A DNA stretch of 64,000 bases. It comes from Diphasiastrum complanatum. Its lineage: Eukaryota; Streptophyta; Lycopodiopsida; Lycopodiales; Lycopodiaceae. The position numbers and the translations under genes were made by a program. Of the stretch, positions 58,177 through 64,000 are shown one piece after another. The stretch lies in the NCBI GenBank assembly GCA_029204225.1, contig CM055109.1:40766603-40830602 (forward strand), given 5' to 3'. How positions within the stretch are numbered: the stretch's first letter is position 1; every line of letters starts with the position of its first letter. The notes below the pieces were generated by a model, which searched no databases, was not told where the DNA came from, and worked only from the letters and a program-made list of their open reading frames with translations.

Positions 58177-59662
58177 CAAATTAAGCTTTGCATGCTAACA
58201 TCCCTGATTGTACAAGAATTTGAGAGCTAATTCAAGCAAAAAGTAGTTATTCACTTTTCTTTACCTTTCTCTGAAAAGTGTTTGGATCAAATTGGATTGA
58301 AACTGAATTTTCAGGTCTGAATAGTGATAGTACGGAATTCTGGAACTCCGCACATGTGAAAATCAGAGATTTTTAGTCTCTTCTATTTCCTTGCTAGTTG
58401 ATTCAAAGATAGTAATGTTATAGCTTGATGGAAAGCTTATGAAGTGTACTTTCCATAGAAATTGATACCAAATCAATCTGATGTGTCTATCAAGAGTTAT
58501 AAGCTCTTAAAGAGGGTAGAGAGAGGTCCAAAATTTCCACTTTTTGATTCAATCTTGCTTTGTTCTGAATCCATTGTTTTGAGCATCCTACACAAGAAAC
58601 TGAAGATCAAGACTAAGTTTGATGTTAATTGAACACCTTTGAGCCTTCTAAGTATCATTAGTATTTTCTTTTGAAGCATCTCACAAGTGCCAAAAGTAGG
58701 ATTCAAACTTGTCGAAGTGCCTCAATCCATGTTGAGTATCTAATCTAGAAAATCTTGTTTTGTGGAATATTTGAGATTAATCTCAAATATAGTTGCAAGT
58801 TTTTCACATAGAAGGTAGCACATCCTTGAAAATACCTATAGTGAAAGAGAGTAGCAACATTAAGTCTGATTGGAACAAGCTCATGTTAAAATTGGCAAAA
58901 ACTAACTTGATCATATCTTGTGAATACCATTATATCATCATAAGACATGTGTGGAGCCTATTCCCACGTGTGAAATAAATGCATTTATCATTTAGACGAG
59001 TCATATAGGTTGTACATACCAATTCATTTGAGATCTAGTGGCTAAAATGACCAAAATCTAGTTTTCTAGCTATATGCCACTTGGCATCATTTTATTGGTA
59101 GGAAAAGCTATTTCACATGGATAGGAGTGATCTCACGCGTGACAAGGACTGCTCACATGTGTGAAAACATCAGTAGTAGGTGAGATCCAAATTGTAGTAG
59201 ATATTTGTGCAAGTCCCTATAAATTAGGAAAATTGCCTAAAATCAAGGGAGGTGGCTATAAGTTAGAAAACTTGGTCCATGTGTCATATTGATGATTATT
59301 GGTGGATCCTTTGATGAGTAGGCACTCTCACACGTGCCAAATCAGCTGAGTAAGCATCAGCTCTTATGTATATATGGTGGCTTGGCCATAATTGACATGG
59401 AAGCTAAATCTTGGTTTTGGAGCAATTCTAGTGTTTTCTCTCTATTTGTCTTGTGTTTTTATGCATTGATTGGGTTCTAAGCTTAGTATACTTTATTCTC
59501 AGCCTAATGTCCGTACTCTGACAGGTTTTTACACGTGTGAAACCAACAAGTACAAGTTTTAATCAATAATGATTGTTCTTGTTAGATTTATTCATCTAGA
59601 TTTGATCTAAATGCTATCTAATCTTGTGCAGATTGATAGGTTGATCTAATCTAACATCCAAT
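58177..59662 (+). other. Leader of family E copia element
   Basis: Non-coding in all frames. It contains several copies of the CACACGTGTG-like palindrome (near 58349, 58970, 59155, 59332 and 59530) and GTCCGTAC at 59509-59516. Bases 59461-59660 match 16441-16650. The leader is interrupted at 59662 by the family D element. Confidence 0.65.
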
Positions 59663-60348
59663 TGTAAAAATTACAGCAAATAAGGATCCTAAAACACTTG
59701 AAATGATGAGGGAAACAATAGATTATGATTTCATAAGATTAGCACAAGTTGAACCATCAAAATCCATCAAAAATCTATGCTTGAACCTCACTAAATGGCC
59801 CAAATCCTTGAAGAAGGCTTCACACGTGTGAAAGTACGGCCTCCCACAGTCTGAGTACTGTACACCAGACCTACATTCACTCCTATAATCATTAGTAATC
59901 ACAAGTACTCAAACAATTATGAACATAGAGAGCAATTGCACCATTATGAGAGAAAAAACATGAAATTGCTTGATTAATTTTGGTGAGATATCATCACCTA
60001 TATATACATGATCCATCACGGTTTTGGGTAGGTATGAGTAGCCCTAAACCTATCCCTAATGCTAATTTTGGTGGATCTTTCATTCCTACCAAGTTAGGGT
60101 TGGAATCTTGGAGATCCCTCAACAATGCAAAAATTACCAAAAATAGCTCCTATTTTTTCTCCCTTGTTTGTATCTAAGCATAATTTGGACTCATTCCAAA
60201 GGTTCTAACACTTAGGTCTACTTGAGAAAATCCTTATGAATGAAATCCTATGCTATTTGGCACGTGTGACAAGCCACATCATGACCATCTAACTATTTAC
60301 AAGTCATATGACCAAAACTAGTCAAGCTAGAATTGTGAATTTTTAACA
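59663..60348 (-). repeat. 3' LTR of copia family D (686 bp)
   Basis: On the minus strand it runs from TGTTAAAAATTCAC after the polypurine tract GTGAGGAGGAG to AATTTTTACA. The first 45 plus-strand bases match the start of the other LTR at 63956-64000 with a single difference. This near identity indicates a recent insertion into the family E leader. It contains CACACGTGTG at 59821-59830 and GTACGG nearby. Confidence 0.88.
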
Positions 60349-60362
60349 CTCCTCCTCACTAT

Positions 60363-61868
60363 CTAGCTTGGTTCAATCATTGCTTTACTAATCACTCCAA
60401 GTGATGATCTGAACTTCATAAAAGGTGTCTTTTGAAGTGGTTTAGTAAGTAGATCAGCTACACATTTATTGCTTGGAACATGCTCCAAAGCAATCTCCTT
60501 GGCTTGCACCATTTCTCTCACAAAGTGATGGCATATCTCAATGTGCTTAGATCTTGCATGGAAGATTGGGTTAGATGCAAGGTGTTGGGCTGATATATTG
60601 TCATTGTAGATGATTGGTGCCTCCTCTGAATCCATGATCTTTAGTTCCACCAATAATCTCTTGATCCAAAGTACCTCCTTTGTAGTGGTTGTCAAAGCTT
60701 TGTACTCGGCCTCGGTTGAAGATAGAGATATAGTTTCTTGCTTTTTCGAAAGCCATGAAACCACACCTTCTCCTATGAAAGTTGAATAAGCACTTGTTGC
60801 TTTCCTATCCCTCTTGTCCCCTGCAAAATCTGAATCACTAAATGCATGAAGTTTAATCACATCTCCTCTATATAGAATCCCAAAATCCAATGTACCCGAG
60901 ATGTATCTTAGAATCCTCTTAGCCTTTTTCCAATGGATATTCAATGGCTTTTGCATGGATTGGCTCAACCTACATACACTAAAGCTAAGATGTGGTCTAG
61001 TTATAGTGATCCACATTAAGGAACCTATAAGTTGCCTAAACAAAGTGATGTCCATGAAGGATCTTTCATCATCTTCATTTGGCACTTTTACATCTTGCTC
61101 CATTGGTGTGTCAACACTTTTGCATACTTCCATCTTAAACTTCTTCAAAAGACTTTGAGCATAGTTTACTTGACTTATAAAGATAAAATCAGACCCTCTA
61201 AGTACTTCTATGCCTAAGATGAAGTGAAGACACCCTAGATCTACCATCTTGAACTCTAAGGATAGATCTATCTTGATTTTTTCAATATCATCAGCACTAT
61301 TTCCACTAATGATGATGTCATCTACATAAATGAGTAAAAGTACAATACCAAGATCATCAAACTTAATGTAAAGAGTGGGATCATATTCACTTTGAACAAA
61401 AGAAAGTGAAATAAGATAGCAATGTAGTCTTGAATTCCAAGATCTCGAGGCTTGCTTCAAGCCATAGATGCTTCTTTGGAGATGGCATACTTTGTTCTCC
61501 ATTCCATGCTTGATGAACCCTTGTGGCTGCTCCATATAGATATCCTCTTCCAAAAAACCATTCAAGAAAGCATTAGAGACATCCATTTGACATAGAATCC
61601 ATCCAAAATGTGATGCAAGTGCAATGATTAGTCTTATTGTGACCATCTTGGCCACGGGTGCAAAAGTTTTCTCATAGTCTATCCCTCTCTCTTTAGCATA
61701 ACCTTTTGCAACTAATCTTGCTTTATGTTTGTTAACACTCCCATTTGCATTCAACTTAAGCTTGAAGACCCACTTGCATCCTATTACATTCCTTTGAGGT
61801 CTCTCAACAAGAAACCAAGTTTCATTTTCAATCAAGGCATCATACTCATCCAACATAGCTTTATACCA
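60363..61868 (-). CDS. Copia family D reverse transcriptase-RNase H
   Basis: The 497-codon frame has all copia RT blocks: WFLVERPQRNVIGCKWVFKL, KARLVAKGYAKERGIDYEKT, FAPVAKMVTIR, CQMDVSNAFLNG, SIYGLKQASRSWN and the intact catalytic LIYVDDIIISG. RNase H follows with SDSDFAGDKRDRKATSA, SLSSTEAEYKAL and HARSKHIE, ending in ADLLTKPLQKTPF. It is in the same frame as the integrase upstream, parted from it only by a TAA at 61869-61871. RT copies the element RNA; RNase H removes the template. No catalytic residue is missing. Confidence 0.92.
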   Translation of the reverse strand, partial: WYKAMLDEYDALIENETWFLVERPQRNVIGCKWVFKLKLNANGSVNKHKARLVAKGYAKERGIDYEKTFAPVAKMVTIRLIIALASHFGWILCQMDVSNAFLNGFLEEDIYMEQPQGFIKHGMENKVCHLQRSIYGLKQASRSWNSRLHCYLISLSFVQSEYDPTLYIKFDDLGIVLLLIYVDDIIISGNSADDIEKIKIDLSLEFKMVDLGCLHFILGIEVLRGSDFIFISQVNYAQSLLKKFKMEVCKSVDTPMEQDVKVPNEDDERSFMDITLFRQLIGSLMWITITRPHLSFSVCRLSQSMQKPLNIHWKKAKRILRYISGTLDFGILYRGDVIKLHAFSDSDFAGDKRDRKATSAYSTFIGEGVVSWLSKKQETISLSSTEAEYKALTTTTKEVLWIKRLLVELKIMDSEEAPIIYNDNISAQHLASNPIFHARSKHIEICHHFVREMVQAKEIALEHVPSNKCVADLLTKPLQKTPFMKFRSSLGVISKAMIEPS

Positions 61869-62720
61869 TTATTTGGAGTTCAATGCATCTTCAACATTAG
61901 ACGGTTCTTCAAAACTAGATAAAGCATAAGAAGTGGATGAGATACCCTCGACTTGCTGTCCTTTGCCTTGATATGTGAGCCTTGATGGCTCCACTTTTGC
62001 CCTTGAAGATCTCCTTGGTGTGATAGGTGGGTTTGGTGCTTGCTCCTCCATGAGCTCCTCCTCAAAACCAAGATCTTGCTCCTCGGCCATCTTCTTCTTG
62101 ATTGTTGGAGCACTTGAGCCTTCTTCAAGCATATGCATATGATGTTCATCAAAGATGACATCCCTTGAAACAACAAATTTGTTCAAGGATGGGAGATAGA
62201 CTTTGTAGCCCTTGCTTGAGCTTGCATATCCAAGCATGATCTCTCTTGTGGAAGATGGATCCTCCTTGGTTCTTGTTTCCAATGGCACATGCACATAACA
62301 TATACACCCAAAAACTTTCAAGTGATTAAGATTGGGTTTCTTTCCATACAACATCTCATAAGGAGTTTTGCCTTCAATTGCTTTGCAAGGCACCTTATTC
62401 ATCAAGTAGTTTGCACATACAAGAGACTCACCCCAAAAGGATTTGGGCAAACAAGCATCTAATCTTAAAGCCTTAGAACATTCACATAATGTTTTATTCC
62501 TTCTTTCAGCAACTCCATTTTGTTGAGGAGTGTAAGGACAAGAAGTCTCTTTCTTGATCCCTTCCTCCTCACAAAAGGCCTTGAACTCATTGGAGATGAA
62601 TTCTCCACCATTGTCACTTCTAAGAATCTTGATGCTATGATTATGATGCTTTTCCACAAACAACTTGAACTTTACAAAAGTATCAAATACTTGAGAGTTG
62701 AAGGAAAGTAAGAACACTCA
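61869..62720 (-). CDS. Copia family D integrase core and C-terminus
   Basis: The frame has the second catalytic Asp in RSDNGGEFIS and the Glu in NGVAERRNK, then the copia C-terminal block (KEDPSSTREIMLGYASSSKG, VVSRDVIFDEHH) and an acidic linker to RT. It is preceded by TGA at 62718-62720 where the family has Trp (YSRYC-W), and ends in a TAA where Glu is expected. Both changes are single-base nonsense mutations; the frame is otherwise continuous. Confidence 0.88.
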
Positions 62721-63902
62721 ACAATATCTTGAGTAGTCATCAATGAAGGTTAAAAACATGGATGAACCTCCATTAGATTTGGTGCTAGCAATGTGCACAT
62801 CCGAGTGTATGAGTTCAAGAGGATGAGATGACTTTGTGATGGAGTTAGGAAACACCTTCTTATGTGCCTTGGATAAGGCACAAGCTTCACAAACCTTGTC
62901 TTCCTTCCCAATAGACCTTGGTAGGCCTAAAGCATACTCCTCCTTGATCATAGCCTCCATGGAACCCAAGTTGACATGTCCAAGTCTTTTGTGCCATAAA
63001 GTAAAGGTAGATATCTTGCTCTTCTCGGCCAACATGACAACATTGGTATCCACAAATGCATCCAGCTTATAAAGTTTGCCAAGTCTAGTGCCCTTAGCCA
63101 CTATCTTACCCTTCTTCTTGATGAAACATTCATTTGAAGCAAAGTCAACATTGAAACCATTGTCTACCATTTGGCCAACACTTAGTAGATTTTTTGTTAT
63201 TGTAGGAATGTACAAAACACCTTCTATGTTGATCTTTTTGGAAGATCCTAAGCAAAGGGAAATGCTACCAACTCCTTCAATCTTACAAGCTTCATCATTT
63301 GCTGTATAGATAGACTTCATAGGTCCATCATAAGATAAGAGAGAAGAGAAAAACTCCCTTTTACTAGTCATGTGTGAACTAGCACCCGAGTCAATCCACC
63401 AAGGATCTTCTCCTTTGAAGCTTGTTGAAGAAAATATGGACATCATGAGAGAGTCCTCATGTGAACTTTCCTCCTCCTCCTCTTTGCTCATGTTGGCTTG
63501 GCTTTGATCTTGCTTCCTCTTGAAGCATTCCGAGGCATAATGCCCCATCTTGTTACAATAGTAGCACTTCACCTTTGATTTGTCCTTCTTGACTTTGGTG
63601 GTTGATGGAGATGCCTTTGGGGGTCCTTCTTGATCCTCAAGCTTTGTAGACTTCTTGAATGTTGATCCTTTGCCTTTGGACTTGCCTTTGCCTTTGGTGA
63701 AGAGAGCTTGGTCATCTCCACCTTGGATGGAAAGCCTATCCATCCTCTCTTGCATTTGGCTCCTTCTTGATTCCTCGGCCATGAGTGTGCCTTGGAGTTC
63801 TTCAAGTATGGGTAGCTTACCCATAATTGCATATCCCTGAACCAAATTGTCAAATTCAAAGCTTAGTCCATTCAATATGAGTTGAACAAGCTCTTCATCC
63901 AA
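62718..63902 (-). CDS. Copia family D truncated gag, protease and integrase N-terminus
   Basis: The frame starts MDEELVQLILNGLSFEFDNL, a position normally ~100-150 residues inside copia gag, and lies only about 40 bases from the primer site, so the N-terminal capsid part has been deleted. A CCHC zinc knuckle (CYYCNKMGHYASEC), protease motif WWIDSGASSHMT, the integrase zinc domain (WHKRLGHVNLG, CEACALSKAHKK) and the first catalytic Asp (IHSDVHI) follow in order. A TGA ends it within the integrase core. Without full gag the element probably depends on particles of related copies. Confidence 0.88.
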   Translation of the reverse strand: MDEELVQLILNGLSFEFDNLVQGYAIMGKLPILEELQGTLMAEESRRSQMQERMDRLSIQGGDDQALFTKGKGKSKGKGSTFKKSTKLEDQEGPPKASPSTTKVKKDKSKVKCYYCNKMGHYASECFKRKQDQSQANMSKEEEEESSHEDSLMMSIFSSTSFKGEDPWWIDSGASSHMTSKREFFSSLLSYDGPMKSIYTANDEACKIEGVGSISLCLGSSKKINIEGVLYIPTITKNLLSVGQMVDNGFNVDFASNECFIKKKGKIVAKGTRLGKLYKLDAFVDTNVVMLAEKSKISTFTLWHKRLGHVNLGSMEAMIKEEYALGLPRSIGKEDKVCEACALSKAHKKVFPNSITKSSHPLELIHSDVHIASTKSNGGSSMFLTFIDDYSRYC

Positions 63903-63942
63903 ATTGAATGAAAACCAAGGATTCAGCTCATTTTAGCCTTTA

Positions 63943-63955
63943 GGCTCTGATACCA
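63943..63955 (-). promoter_or_regulatory. Primer binding site (initiator tRNA-Met), family D
   Basis: Minus strand TGGTATCAGAGCC, a perfect copia-type site immediately inside the LTR. Confidence 0.92.
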
Positions 63956-64000
63956 TGTAAAAATTACAGCAAATAAGGATTCTAAAACACTTGAAATGAT
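63956..64000 (-). repeat. 5' LTR of family D (first 45 bases; continues past the window)
   Basis: TGTAAAAATTACAGC on the plus strand matches the left edge of the 3' LTR at 59663; one mismatch in 45 bases. Confidence 0.88.

Overview
This window is nuclear DNA from a land plant with a large, repeat-rich genome. The evidence is one intron-containing plant-type ASR (ABA/stress/ripening) gene, Ty1/copia and Ty3/gypsy LTR retrotransposons nested in one another, initiator-tRNA-Met primer sites, tRNA-derived SINE-like units and very long GA microsatellites. The exact lineage cannot be fixed from the sequence. A fern or other non-model vascular plant is plausible, but this is a low-confidence inference.

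Layout. 1-2.9 kb: tail of a copia element with its 3' LTR, then an inverted gypsy gag scrap and an inverted copia tail. 2.9-8.6 kb: old decayed sequence with small gypsy pieces. 8.6-13.4 kb: a minus-strand copia element (family A) with nearly intact gag, protease and integrase; its reverse transcriptase is replaced by about 1.1 kb of unrelated open sequence. 13.5-17.6 kb: fragments of a chromovirus-type gypsy element and two copia tails. 18.0-18.2 kb: a (TC)n/(AG)n block. 19.98-21.7 kb: the ASR gene on the minus strand, with two coding exons, a probable 5' UTR intron, a TATA box and an ABRE-like site. 22.6-24.8 kb: SINE-like units, a foldback element, a 97-bp tandem duplication and GA tracts. 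27.5-32.7 kb: copia gag fragment, a hAT transposase pseudogene and a non-autonomous copia element (family B). 32.7-40.85 kb: a gypsy element lacking reverse transcriptase but carrying an extra ORF after integrase. 40.85-43.785 kb: a second family A copia copy, fused directly to a second gypsy element (43.79-48.6 kb) that also carries a post-integrase ORF. 50.5-51 kb: inverted copy of family B. 52.78-53.43 kb: three spliced exons of a DNA methylase (N4/N6-type)-like gene fragment. 54.1-57.2 kb: minus-strand chromovirus pol. 57.4-59.66 kb: 5' LTR and leader of a family E copia element, into which a young family D copia element (59.66 kb to beyond the end) has inserted.

Functionally, the ASR gene is the only clearly intact host gene. 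The methylase-like exons are the most unusual coding signal. Most of the rest is retrotransposon sequence at several stages of decay. Many LTRs and leaders share a palindromic CACACGTGTG motif, often near a GTCCGTAC motif, in both orientations. No CRISPR array, rRNA or functional tRNA gene was seen.
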